Source: Azorhizobium sp965227945 (GTDB taxonomy: Bacteria > Pseudomonadota > Alphaproteobacteria > Rhizobiales > Xanthobacteraceae). From it: 64,000 nucleotides of DNA. The translations under genes were made by a program, and so were the position numbers. The stretch spans positions 1,178,001 to 1,242,000 of the forward strand of contig CBDDGQ010000006.1 of the NCBI GenBank assembly GCA_965227945.1, read 5' to 3'. The notes below the pieces were generated by a model that saw only the letters and a program-made list of their open reading frames with translations, was not told the DNA's origin and searched no databases. Position 1 is the first letter of the stretch, and each line of letters begins with the position of its first letter. Below are positions 18,461 through 28,097 of this stretch, one piece after another.

Positions 18461-19015
18461 CGTAACTTCCCTAGGTGACGACGCAGGTCAGCACCCGTCC
18501 AAACCTGAAGTCGCAAAAACCCAACGCGATCAACGATCACTTTTTCTTTTCCTGGCCACTTGGCCAAATAGAACAGAGGGGAAATGTCCTCGACAGATCG
18601 CAATTCGACGTGAACAGATGCTTACCTCCGAGTCTACGCGACTCTTAGGCTCGCGTAATTCAATTAAGGAGCACAATCAGAGCTGGCTTTCAAGGTATTC
18701 GAAGTTGCGTTTTGACGGGTAAATGCAAAGCTTGCGGTATAATCGCTTGGAATTATGTTTTGTATTGCAGCGCATCAATCAGGGTGCATTGCGACCGGGG
18801 CGCAGCCCCAGATCTGGATGGCGCGCCATGGCCTTCCCTGAAGGCGCGCGGCGGCGCCGGCCGCATGTCCGGCCGGTCGCTCGTTGTCCAAGAGGAGAGC
18901 CGGTCGCCCGCTCGGGCGCGATCCCGCAGATCGGCGCGGGCTCTCGAGAATTTCTATCTATCTGTTTTGTCGCGTTTCTTCACGCGAACCGGGACCGAGG
19001 TCGCTCGAAAACGCG
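18461..19015. other. 555-bp intergenic region with lower GC
   Basis: No gene supported. About 18480-18780 is clearly less GC-rich than the rest of the window, with A/T runs and a TATAAT at 18738-18743; the nearest TTGACG (18712-18717) is 20 nt away, too far for a good sigma-70 promoter. Two hairpins follow: GGGGC-GCA-GCCCC (18797-18809) and CCGGCCG-CATGTC-CGGCCGG (18857-18876). The distal end holds a dispersed palindromic element (18971-19015). The stretch next to 18460 must contain the promoter of the coiled-coil gene. Confidence 0.5.
18971..19015. repeat. Palindromic intergenic element, copy 2
   Basis: Read on the minus strand this stretch contains GCGTTTTCGAGCGA, then CCGGTTCGCGTGAA and GAAACGCG, closely matching the element at 1817-1854 in order and spacing; it ends on the base before the fghA stop codon. 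The outer arms CGCGTTT and AAACGCG pair, so a stem can form. A position directly behind genes in both cases fits a terminator-like dispersed element. Confidence 0.65.
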
Positions 19016-19851
19016 CTAGGCCGTCAGGCGGGCGGCATGCCAGGTAATATGGTCGGCCATGAAAGTGGAGATGAAGTAATAGGAATGGTCATAGCCCTCC
19101 CGCAGGTTGAGCGTGAGGGGGATACCGGCGGCCGCACAGGCGGCCGCCAGCAGCTGCGGCCGCAGACCAGTGTCCAGGAACGGATCGGCGGTGCCCTGGT
19201 CCACCAGGAACTCCGGGAAGCGATAGCCGTCGGCGATCAGCGCGGTGGCATCATGCGCCCGCCACGCGGCGAGGTCCGGCCCCAGATACTTTTCCAGCGC
19301 CGGGCGCGACCAGTCGGCGGTGGAGGGCTGCACGATGGGCGCGAAGGCCGAGCAGCTCTTGAAGCGGTCGGGATGCTTCAGCGCCAGGGTCAGCGCCCCA
19401 TGTCCGCCCATGGAATGGCCGAAGATGCCCTGCCGCGCCATGTCGGCGGGAAACTGCTCCGCCACCAGCGCCGGCAGTTCGCCCATCACATAGGAGGCCA
19501 TGCGGTAATTGGCGGCGAACGGCGGCTGGGTGGCGTCCAGGTAGAAACCGGCACCTGAGCCGAACTGCCAATTGTCCGGCTCGTCCGGCACCCCTTCGCC
19601 GCGCGGGCTGGTGTCCGGGCACACGATCATCACGCCCAAGGCGGCGGCGGCGGCGCGGTATTCGCCCTTCTCCATGACATTGGCATGGGTGCAGGTGAGG
19701 CCCGATAGATACCACAGCACCGGCACCGGCCCCCGCGCCGCCTGGGGCGGCACGAAGACGGCGAAGGTCATGTCGGTGCCGGTGGCGGCGGAGGCGTGGC
19801 GGTAGACGCCCTGCACGCCGCCATGGGCGCGCACCTTAGACAGGCTGTGCA

Positions 19852-19852
<1 letters not shown>
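19016..19852 (-). CDS. fghA: S-formylglutathione hydrolase
   Basis: A 278-residue alpha/beta hydrolase completing glutathione-dependent formaldehyde oxidation: S-formylglutathione to formate and glutathione. The nucleophile elbow GHSMGGHG, the oxyanion-side motif WYLSGLTCTHANVMEKG, and the C-terminal His region (EGYDHSYYFISTFMADH) are all present. The ATG at 19852 shares its A with the TGA of the upstream adhC gene (TGATG), so translation is probably coupled and the two enzymes are made together. Confidence 0.96.
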
Positions 19853-20964
<1,112 letters not shown>

Positions 20965-21041
20965 GGGACGACCTCTTGAAACGGGGCGGCAGCCGGACGG
21001 CCGCGGCACGCAGGGGATCACTCAGCCGGCAGGCGGCGCGC

Positions 21042-22559
21042 TTATTCGGCCGCTTCGCCCTGGGGCAATGCGGCATAAGGGGCATTGGGGTCGCCCGGCG
21101 CGGTCTCCCACGCCAGGCCCGGAATGGCGACGATGCGCTGGCCCCGGCCATCGGTGCGGCACACGATGGCGCCCTGCTCTTCCATATAGGCCAGGATGCG
21201 CCGGGCCCGGCCGGACGAGCGGCTGCCATAGGCATGGGCCACCGCCGCGTCAGAGGGGCAGGGCTGGGTCTCGAAGGCGGCGCGGGCCAGCACCAGGAAC
21301 ACGCTCTGCATGTCCTCCGGCAGATGGCCGGCCATGGCGATGACCTCGCCCCAGGGCGAGCCCTCCTTGTCCAATTCGGCGCTGTCGATGCCCGCATGGG
21401 CGATGGCGAGGCGGCGGCGGAAGGCGCGCAGGCTCAAGGGCTCGCCGGTGATGCGGCGGATCCGGCAGCGCACCAGGAAGTCCTGGTAGAGCACCGCGGC
21501 GGTGCGGAAGCCTGCTTCCGGGTCGGTGAGGATCTCGCGCAGCGCCATGTCGATGGCTGCCTGCCGCTCCTCCGGCGCCATGGCCGGGGCGGCGGGCGCG
21601 GTGGCCGCCGGGGTGCGGGTGGCGCGGGCCAATTGGGCGAGGATGTCGGCGGTGGGCACGGGGGCCGGCGCGCGGCGGGGCGGCGGCGGCAGGCGGTCCT
21701 CGTCGGGCGCGGCGGTGAAGATCAGGTCCTGGGCGTCGCTGTCCTCCATGCGGCCGGGCAAGGGCAGCAGCTTGGGGCTGACGGAGCGGGCGCCGGTTTC
21801 CACGGCGCCGATCCTGATCGGGACCGGCCGGCGGGACAAGGCCGGGCCGAGCGCCACGAAATGCCCGGACTGGAGATCGCGGAACATCTCCGCCTGCCGG
21901 CGCTCCATGCCCAGAAGATCGGCGGCGCGGGCCATGTCGATGTCGAGAAAGGTGCGGCCCATGAGAAAGTTGGAGGCTTCCGCCGCCACATTCTTGGCGA
22001 GCTTGGCCAGGCGCTGCGTGGCGATCACCCCCGCCAGGCCGCGCTTGCGGCCGCGACACATGAGATTGGTCATGGCCCCGAGCGAGACCTTGCGGGCTTC
22101 GTCGGAGACCTCGCCGGCGGCGGCGGGGGCAAACAGCTGCGCCTCGTCCACCACCACCAGCATGGGATACCAATAGTCGCGCTCGGCCTCGAACAGCCCG
22201 CCCAGGAAGGCGGCGGCGGCGCGCATCTGCTGCTCGCTGTCCAGGCCCTCCATGTCCAGCACCACGGAGACGCGATGCTGGCGGACCCGGGCGGCGACGC
22301 GGTGGAGATCGGCCTCATTGCGGGCGGCATCCACCACCACATGGCCGTAGCGCTCGGCCAGCGAGACGAAATCGCCTTCGGGATCGATGATCGCCTGCTG
22401 CACCCAGGGCACGCTCTGCTCCAGCAGGCGGCGCAGCAGATGCGACTTGCCCGAGCCGGAATTGCCCTGCACCAGCAGGCGGGTGGCCAGAAGCTCTTCG
22501 AGATCGAGGACCGCCGGGGTGCCCTGGCTGGAGAGACCGAGATCGATCGAAACCTTCAT
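21042..22559 (-). CDS. HerA-like (DUF87 type) ATP-binding protein
   Basis: A 505-residue cytoplasmic ATPase. Walker A QGNSGSGKSH is at residues 31-40, Walker B LVVVDEAQ at about 140, and a sensor/arginine region follows (ATQRLAKLAKNVAAEASNFL). This arrangement fits the HerA/FtsK-like P-loop group. The C-terminal 200 residues are rich in Ala/Pro, then helical and winged-helix-like. No NurA nuclease gene is beside it, so the usual HerA-NurA pairing is not seen. It lies 77 bp upstream of adhC on the same strand. Function not assignable beyond ATP-driven DNA or protein remodelling. Confidence 0.75.
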   Translation of the reverse strand: MKVSIDLGLSSQGTPAVLDLEELLATRLLVQGNSGSGKSHLLRRLLEQSVPWVQQAIIDPEGDFVSLAERYGHVVVDAARNEADLHRVAARVRQHRVSVVLDMEGLDSEQQMRAAAAFLGGLFEAERDYWYPMLVVVDEAQLFAPAAAGEVSDEARKVSLGAMTNLMCRGRKRGLAGVIATQRLAKLAKNVAAEASNFLMGRTFLDIDMARAADLLGMERRQAEMFRDLQSGHFVALGPALSRRPVPIRIGAVETGARSVSPKLLPLPGRMEDSDAQDLIFTAAPDEDRLPPPPRRAPAPVPTADILAQLARATRTPAATAPAAPAMAPEERQAAIDMALREILTDPEAGFRTAAVLYQDFLVRCRIRRITGEPLSLRAFRRRLAIAHAGIDSAELDKEGSPWGEVIAMAGHLPEDMQSVFLVLARAAFETQPCPSDAAVAHAYGSRSSGRARRILAYMEEQGAIVCRTDGRGQRIVAIPGLAWETAPGDPNAPYAALPQGEAAE

Positions 22560-22767
22560 CGGCCTTCAGTCCTCACGTCACCGGCGCCCGACCGCGCCGC
22601 GCTGCCCACATCGTATCAGGTTTGCCGACGGGGCACGCTTGGCGTGCGGCGCCGCTGGTGGACAACGCTCCGCGCGCCCAGACGCGCCATCGAGATCTGG
22701 CCGCCCCAGTTCATACCGATTCCCCTCCCGGTTTCAACCGCCGCCGGTGCAGGGGAGGGATGCGGCC

Positions 22768-24078
22768 TCAGCCCTCGGCGGTGCCGCGGTCCCGGTCGGG
22801 ATGGTGGAACAGCAGCACCACCACCACCGAGGAGAAGGCCATGGCCGCCATCAGGATGAAGCCATCGGTGAACGAGCCGCGCAGATTGAGCACCGCGCCG
22901 GTCACCACTGGGGCCAGGAACCCGGCCAGCGCAAAGGCGAAGTCCATGATGCCCAGCGCCGTTGCCGCCCGCTGCGGCACGACGTCCACATTCACCGCAT
23001 AATAGGCCGCGTTCGCCCCCATAGAGGCGGCCACCGCCACGGTGATGCCGCCGATGGCCACCGCCAGATTGTCGGTGAGCGCCACCGGCACGATGGCCAG
23101 TGCCGCCACCAATTGGCTCCCGGCGATCAGATAGGAGCGGGCCACCCGCAGCCGACCGGTGGTCTTCAGCAGATGATCCGACCAGCGGCCCATGGCCCAC
23201 AGCACCACGGCGGCGGACACCCAGGGCAGCACGGTGAACAGGCCCACCGCCCCGAGCTTCAGCTTGTAGGCCTGCTCCAGATAGCTGGGCAGCCAGGACA
23301 TGAAGAAGAACAGGAAATAGCCGAACACGAAGAAGGCCCAGTAATTGGCCAGCAGGGTGGGCGTGGTCAGCAGCCGGCGGATCAGCGCGCCCTGAAGCTC
23401 CGGGATGTGCGCCGCAGGCCGCGGCGGAGCGCCGGCGCCGGTGCCCTGGATGTGGGCCAGTTCGGCGGCATTGACGAACCTGGACTTGGCCGGATCATCC
23501 CGGAACAGGAAATACCAGGCCGGCACCCACACCACTGAGAGTGCGAACAGCACCGCGAAGGTCGCCCGCCAATCCAACCAGCCGAGCAATTGGGTGACGA
23601 TCGGGCCGCCGATGGCCAGCGCCAGCGGCACCGCCACCAGAGCATTGCCCAAGGCGGTCGCCCGCTCGTGCGGCGCCAGCCAGTGGCTGACCGCCCCGGT
23701 CAGCGCCGGGAAGTTCGGCCCCTCCGACACCCCCAGCAGCACCCGCGCCGCATAGAGCGTCATAAAGCCGCCGGCCGCCGCCGTGGCGCCGATGGACAGG
23801 CTCCACAGGATGGCGGCGCAGGTCAGCACGATCCGCGCGCCATAGCGATCCACCGCGAAGCCGCCCAGCAAAGTGGTGATCGCATAGCCGATGCCGAAGG
23901 CGCCGAGAATGCTGCCGGCGGCGGCCGGCGACAGGCCGAGGTCCCGCTCCATCATGGGGATGGCATAAGAGATGGCGGCGCGGTCGATGTAATTGACCAC
24001 CGTGATGGCGAACAGCAGGAAGATCACGAACCAGCGGTATCTGCTGGCGCGCGCGCCGGCCCCGGACATTGCACTCAT
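22768..24078 (-). CDS. MFS transporter, anion:cation symporter (ACS) type
   Basis: A 436-residue inner-membrane carrier with about 12 hydrophobic segments. The first helix WFVIFLLFAITVVNYIDRAA, with the NYIDR motif, and the following RVLLGVSEGPNFPA are characteristic of the ACS family (hexuronate, galactonate, glucarate and related organic anions). The central loop around residue 215 is hydrophilic. No catabolic gene is adjacent to suggest a substrate. The gene is divergent from the deformylase-like gene across 195 bp. Confidence 0.88.
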   Translation of the reverse strand: MSAMSGAGARASRYRWFVIFLLFAITVVNYIDRAAISYAIPMMERDLGLSPAAAGSILGAFGIGYAITTLLGGFAVDRYGARIVLTCAAILWSLSIGATAAAGGFMTLYAARVLLGVSEGPNFPALTGAVSHWLAPHERATALGNALVAVPLALAIGGPIVTQLLGWLDWRATFAVLFALSVVWVPAWYFLFRDDPAKSRFVNAAELAHIQGTGAGAPPRPAAHIPELQGALIRRLLTTPTLLANYWAFFVFGYFLFFFMSWLPSYLEQAYKLKLGAVGLFTVLPWVSAAVVLWAMGRWSDHLLKTTGRLRVARSYLIAGSQLVAALAIVPVALTDNLAVAIGGITVAVAASMGANAAYYAVNVDVVPQRAATALGIMDFAFALAGFLAPVVTGAVLNLRGSFTDGFILMAAMAFSSVVVVLLFHHPDRDRGTAEG

Positions 24079-24273
24079 GCCGCTCCCCCCTGGCGCCCCC
24101 GGCGCAGACGCGGATGTTAGCCCGGAAGTGGCGCCGAGGGGATCCCAGACAACTGCGGATGCACGCGTTTATACCGAGTGCCCGCGCGACCCGAAAGGCG
24201 GCTCTGGCCATGGCGGACGCGTTCGGGCAATGACGACCTGCGGGCCGCGATGGCCGCTCAGGAACCTTGATCC

Positions 24274-24771
24274 ATGCCGGTGCGCCCTTTGGTCCGCTTT
24301 CCCGATCCGCGCCTGCGGGCCGTGGCCAGCCCCGTGTCGGCGTTCGACGACGCCCTGACCGCTTTGGCCGCAGACCTGCTGGAGACGCTGCACGCGGCGC
24401 CCGGCATCGGCATCACCGCCCCCCACATCGGCGTGGCGCAGCGCGTGGTGGTGCTCGATCTGCCGGAGGCGGGGGTGTCCTATTATGTGAACCCGGAGAT
24501 GATCGCCGCCTCCAGCGACCTGCAGCGCCACCCCGAGGGCAGCGTCTCGATGCCCGGCGTGGTGGAAGAGGTGGAGCGCCCCGCCTGGGTCACCGTCCGC
24601 TACCAGGACCTGGCCGGCGCGCCGCAGGAGATCACCGCCGAGGGGCTGCTCTCCGTCTGCCTGCAGCACGAGATCGATCAGCTGGATGGCATCTTCTGGA
24701 CCCAGAAGCTGTCCCGCCTGAAGCGCGACCGGGTGGTGAAGCGCTACGAGAAGCTCCAGCGCGCCGGCTGA
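24274..24771 (+). CDS. Peptide deformylase-like protein lacking two metal ligands
   Basis: A 165-residue protein with the length and fold signature of peptide deformylase, but altered active-site motifs. Motif 1 reads GIGITAPH (44-51; usually GxGxAAxQ). Motif 2 reads EGSVS (88-92), so Ser90 replaces the metal-binding Cys of EGCLS. Motif 3 reads QHEIDQ (131-136), so His132 and Glu133 remain but Gln136 replaces the second His. Two of three metal ligands are therefore absent, and normal deformylase activity is unlikely; it may bind peptide or another ligand instead. It ends 6 bp from the convergent MocR gene. A canonical def is presumably elsewhere in the genome. Confidence 0.85.
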   Translation: MPVRPLVRFPDPRLRAVASPVSAFDDALTALAADLLETLHAAPGIGITAPHIGVAQRVVVLDLPEAGVSYYVNPEMIAASSDLQRHPEGSVSMPGVVEEVERPAWVTVRYQDLAGAPQEITAEGLLSVCLQHEIDQLDGIFWTQKLSRLKRDRVVKRYEKLQRAG

Positions 24772-24777
24772 CCGGTC

Positions 24778-26160
24778 TCAGAGCACAGCAGAGGCCGCCG
24801 CCGGCGAATGGGCCAGGGCGTGGGCCATATATTCCAGCGCGTGCCGCACCTTGTCTCGGCCCACCGGGCCGCCGAGGCAGACGCGGGCGGCTTCCGGCGG
24901 GGCGCCATCCACGCAGAAGGCATCGCTGGCGACGATGCCAATGCCGGTGGCCTGCATGTGGCCGACAAAGGCCGAGCGGGTCCAGGGCGCCGGCAATTCC
25001 ACCCATAGGTTGAAGCTGAGCGGATCGGCCCGGAAACTGCCCGTGGGCAGGATTTGCGTGGCGAGCGCCTGGCGGGCAGCGGTCTCGGCGCGGATGAAGC
25101 GCAGGATGGTGTCGGCGGTGCCATCCTCGATCCAGCGGGTGGCCAGCGCCACGGTGAGCGGGGAGGCCATGACATTGGCCGCCCGCAGCGCCGCGGCGAA
25201 CGGCCAGCCGGCCCGCGCTTCCGGGGCGATCACATAGGCCGCCCGCAGGCCGGCGCCGATGCACTTGGCTAGGCCCGCCACATGCCAGGTCAGATCGGGC
25301 GCGATGGCGGCAAACGGCGGCAGGCCATGGGCGGGGATGAAGCCGTAGGCATCATCCTCGACGATCTTGAGATTGAACCGCCGGGCCACCGCCACGATGG
25401 CGGCGCGGCGCGGTTCGGGAATGGTCAGCGTGGTAGGGTTCTGCAGGGTCGGGTTGAGATAGAGCGCCTTGGGCGACAGGCTGCGGCAGGCCGCCGCCAA
25501 GGCATCGGGATCGATGCCGTCGCCATCCATGGGCAGGCCCACCAGCTTCAGGCCCAGTTGGGCAGCGATGGAGCGGGCGCCGGGATAGGTGAGCGCCTCG
25601 CACAGCACCACGTCGCCGGCCTTGGCCAGCAGGCCGAAGATGCCCAGCAGGGCCGCATGGGCGCCGGGGGTGACGAAGATGCGCTCCTGCGCCGGCACCA
25701 AAGCGCGCCGCCCCAGCCAGGCGGAGGCGGCATCCTTGTCCGCGGGCGCGCCGCCGAAGCTCTGATAGCGCAGCAGGGCCACCAGATCGCGCGAGACCTC
25801 CACCAGGCCCTCCTGCATGCGGGCGATCAGTTCGGGATCATCCGGCTCCGGCGGCAGGTTCATGGTGAGATCCACCAGATCCGGCCGGGCGGAAGGCGCC
25901 CGCGCCGCCGCGCGCGGCACGCCGCGCACGAAGGTGCCCTGCCCGACGCGGGATTCCACGAGGCCCCGCTTCTGCGCCTCCACATAGCCGCGCGCGACGG
26001 TGGTGAAGTCGATGTCCAGGCGGCTCGCCAATTTGCGCTGCGGCGGCAGGCGATCGCCGATGGACAGCCGGCCGGCCTTGATGTCGTCGGCGATGATGTC
26101 GGCGATGGCGAGATAGCGCGGCTTGTCGCTGCGCGTCAGATCCGGCGTCCAGTCGGGCAT
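24778..26160 (-). CDS. MocR-type PLP-dependent transcriptional regulator
   Basis: A 460-residue fusion of a GntR-type winged helix (about residues 10-80: LPPQRKLASRLDIDFTTVAR) with a fold-type I aminotransferase-like domain. The probable PLP lysine is in HVAGLAKCIGAGLRAAYV. The start MPDWTPDL is chosen because it begins just before the winged helix. MocR regulators sense PLP adducts of amines or amino acids. This one is divergent from the Nit1C cluster across 363 bp that contain a conspicuous inverted repeat, so it is the natural candidate regulator of that cluster or of itself. Confidence 0.88.
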   Translation of the reverse strand: MPDWTPDLTRSDKPRYLAIADIIADDIKAGRLSIGDRLPPQRKLASRLDIDFTTVARGYVEAQKRGLVESRVGQGTFVRGVPRAAARAPSARPDLVDLTMNLPPEPDDPELIARMQEGLVEVSRDLVALLRYQSFGGAPADKDAASAWLGRRALVPAQERIFVTPGAHAALLGIFGLLAKAGDVVLCEALTYPGARSIAAQLGLKLVGLPMDGDGIDPDALAAACRSLSPKALYLNPTLQNPTTLTIPEPRRAAIVAVARRFNLKIVEDDAYGFIPAHGLPPFAAIAPDLTWHVAGLAKCIGAGLRAAYVIAPEARAGWPFAAALRAANVMASPLTVALATRWIEDGTADTILRFIRAETAARQALATQILPTGSFRADPLSFNLWVELPAPWTRSAFVGHMQATGIGIVASDAFCVDGAPPEAARVCLGGPVGRDKVRHALEYMAHALAHSPAAASAVL

Positions 26161-26395
26161 GGGGTGGGGTGTCTTCTCCGCACGAACGGCCTGCTTCCGC
26201 CCGTTCAAAATTGACTGTATAGTGTTGCATCGCTGGCTTGTCACCTGGATCCCGCATCGGGCGACGAAACATCGCGCGCAGCCGGGGGCGGTGGGACTGA
26301 TCGCAGAACGGGCAAACCCCTGGCGCATCCGTGCGCGTTTGATCGTCGCGCAGGCACCGCCCGCACCGCTGAATCCTCTCTATTGAATGTATTAA

Positions 26396-26436
26396 AGACT
26401 GCAATTTGCATGCATTGCTGATGTTATGTGCAGTCT
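26396..26436. promoter_or_regulatory. Inverted repeat upstream of sigma-54 promoter, probable activator/repressor site
   Basis: AGACTGCA (26396-26403) and TGCAGTCT (26429-26436) are perfect 8-bp inverted repeats with centres 33 bp apart, about three helical turns. Between them is a perfect TGCATGCA palindrome (26407-26414). The right arm ends 6 bp before the sigma-54 site. It could bind the divergent MocR protein; it does not resemble the NtrC consensus. Confidence 0.55.
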
Positions 26437-26441
26437 GTCAA

Positions 26442-26458
26442 TTGGCACATTGATTGCA
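26442..26458 (+). promoter_or_regulatory. Sigma-54 (RpoN) promoter of the Nit1C cluster
   Basis: TTGGCACATTGATTGCA matches the -24/-12 consensus TGGCAC-N5-TTGCA, with the invariant GG (26444-26445) and GC (26456-26457) separated by exactly 10 nt. The predicted transcription start is near 26469, leaving a ~55-nt leader to the ATG at 26524. RpoN control fits a nitrogen-starvation cluster. The activator site is not identified with certainty. Confidence 0.85.
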
Positions 26459-26523
26459 AATTTCCCCTCGTGACCGCCCTTGCCCCGCCGCAAGGCCGCC
26501 GGTCTCCCAACGAGGAGAGAACG

Positions 26524-27006
26524 ATGCCCGCCGTGACCGCCCCCGCCCACCAGAAGGGTGATTTCTTCGTCGACTACGAGGACAAGAAGTTCGAGGACGT
26601 CAAAGCCCAGCCGGGCGAAAAGGCCCTGGTCACCTTCCATACGGTGGCCTTCGAGGGCTCCATCGGCTTCGTGAACCTGCTGCAGGCAACCCGCCTCAAG
26701 CGCAAGGGCTTTGACACCTCCATCCTGCTCTACGGCCCCGGCGTGACGCTGGGCGTGCAGCGCGGCTTCCCGAAGCTGGGCGACGAGGCCTTCCCCGGCC
26801 ACATGAACTTCAACAACCAGATCACCAAATTCATCGAGGAAGGCGGCAAGGTCTATGCCTGCCGCTTCGCGCTCCAGGCGCTTTACGGCCATGGCGAGCC
26901 CTCGCTGATCCCCGGCATCATCCCCATCAGCCCGCTGGACGTGCTGGATCTGGTGCTGCTCCACCGCCGCGACAACGCCTTCATCCTCGACACCTGGACC
27001 CTCTGA
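26524..27006 (+). CDS. nitB: MSMEG_0572/Sll0783 family nitrogen starvation response protein
   Basis: A 160-residue protein of the small family that always opens Nit1C clusters. Recognisable stretches are FFVDYEDKKFEDVKAQPGEK near the N-terminus and GHGEPSLIPGIIPISPLDVL near residue 120. The start is set by GAGGAGAGAACG before the ATG. It has no catalytic motif of known type, no signal peptide and no membrane segment. First gene after the sigma-54 promoter, 26 bp ahead of the nitrilase. Its biochemical role is unknown. Confidence 0.93.
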   Translation: MPAVTAPAHQKGDFFVDYEDKKFEDVKAQPGEKALVTFHTVAFEGSIGFVNLLQATRLKRKGFDTSILLYGPGVTLGVQRGFPKLGDEAFPGHMNFNNQITKFIEEGGKVYACRFALQALYGHGEPSLIPGIIPISPLDVLDLVLLHRRDNAFILDTWTL

Positions 27007-27032
27007 GCCGGACGCGCGGAAAGGAGGCCGCC

Positions 27033-28097
27033 ATGGCGGAGAAGAGAACGGTGCGGGTCGCCGCGGTGCAGATCGCGCCCGATCTCGACGACGGCGCCCG
27101 CACGCTGGATCGGGTGCTGGCCGCGCTCGCCGAGGCGGCCTCCAAGGGGGTGCAGATGGTGGTCTTTCCCGAGACCTTCCTGCCCTGGTACCCCTATTTT
27201 TCCTTCGTGCTGCCGCCGGTGCTGACCGGCGGCGAGCACATGCGGCTCTATGAGCATGCGGTCATCGTGCCCGGCCCGGTGACCGAGGCCATCGCGTCCG
27301 CCGCCCGCCGCCATGGAATGGTGGTGGTGCTGGGCATCAATGAGCGCGACCACGGCTCGCTCTACAATGCCCAGCTGATCTTCGACGCCGACGGCACGCT
27401 CCTGCTCAAGCGCCGCAAGATCACCCCCACCTTCCACGAACGGATGATCTGGGGCCAGGGCGACGGCGCCGGACTGAAGGTGGTGGAGACAAAGGTGGGC
27501 CGCGTCGGCGCGCTGGCCTGCTGGGAGCATTACAATCCCCTCGCCCGCTATGCCTTGATGGCGCAGCACGAGGAGATCCACGCCGCGCAGTTTCCCGGCG
27601 CGCTGGTGGGGCCGATCTTCGCCGAGCAGATCGAGGTCACCATCCGCCACCACGCGCTGGAGAGCGGCTGCTTCGTGGTCAATGCCACCGGCTGGCTGAC
27701 CGAGGAGCAGGTGGCCCGCATCTCGCCGGACGAGAAGCTGCGCAAGGCCCTCACCGGCGGCTGCATGACGGCGATCATCTCGCCCGAGGGCAGCCATATT
27801 GTTCCCCCGCTCACCAGCGGCGAGGGGCTGCTGGTGGCGGATCTCGACATGGCCCTCATCACCAAGCGCAAGCGGATGATGGACTCGGTGGGCCATTACG
27901 CCCGCCCCGAACTGCTAAGCCTCGTGCTCGACACCCGCCCGGCGGTGCCGATGCACACCGACGCCGCCTTTCCGTCCCCGCCATCCTTCGGGAGCCGCCG
28001 CGATGAAGCAGACCAGCCCCAGCACCGCCCCTATCCTGCCGCTGCCGACAGCGGAGCTGATGAACGAATTGCAGTCCTACGGGGTCCGGCTCGCTGA
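27033..28097 (+). CDS. nitC: Nit6803-type nitrilase
   Basis: A 354-residue carbon-nitrogen hydrolase. The catalytic triad is complete, with the spacing of characterised Nit6803 nitrilases: Glu47 (VFPETFLPWYP), Lys129 (KRRKITPTFHER) and Cys163 (LACWEHYNPL). In Nit1C clusters this enzyme is required for growth on cyanide and hydrolyses nitriles to acids and ammonia; the physiological nitrile here is unproven. The last ~30 codons overlap the start of the radical SAM gene in another frame by 95 bp, and the C-terminal tail (after about residue 300) is Pro-rich and probably dispensable. Confidence 0.95.
   Translation: MAEKRTVRVAAVQIAPDLDDGARTLDRVLAALAEAASKGVQMVVFPETFLPWYPYFSFVLPPVLTGGEHMRLYEHAVIVPGPVTEAIASAARRHGMVVVLGINERDHGSLYNAQLIFDADGTLLLKRRKITPTFHERMIWGQGDGAGLKVVETKVGRVGALACWEHYNPLARYALMAQHEEIHAAQFPGALVGPIFAEQIEVTIRHHALESGCFVVNATGWLTEEQVARISPDEKLRKALTGGCMTAIISPEGSHIVPPLTSGEGLLVADLDMALITKRKRMMDSVGHYARPELLSLVLDTRPAVPMHTDAAFPSPPSFGSRRDEADQPQHRPYPAAADSGADERIAVLRGPAR

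Larger units (their letters stand above)
26161..26523. other. Intergenic region between MocR gene and Nit1C cluster
   Basis: 363 bp without a gene. It is notably AT-rich at both ends: 26205-26235 in front of the MocR gene and 26380-26465 in front of the Nit1C cluster. It contains a sigma-54 promoter and an inverted repeat (listed separately). On the MocR side, TTGACTGTATAG (26211-26222) shares the GACTG half-site with that repeat. Confidence 0.6.

Noticed and set aside
18712..18743. TTGACG...TATAAT promoter-like pair
   Set aside because: The spacer is 20 nt, too long for a normal sigma-70 promoter, and no gene follows on that strand.
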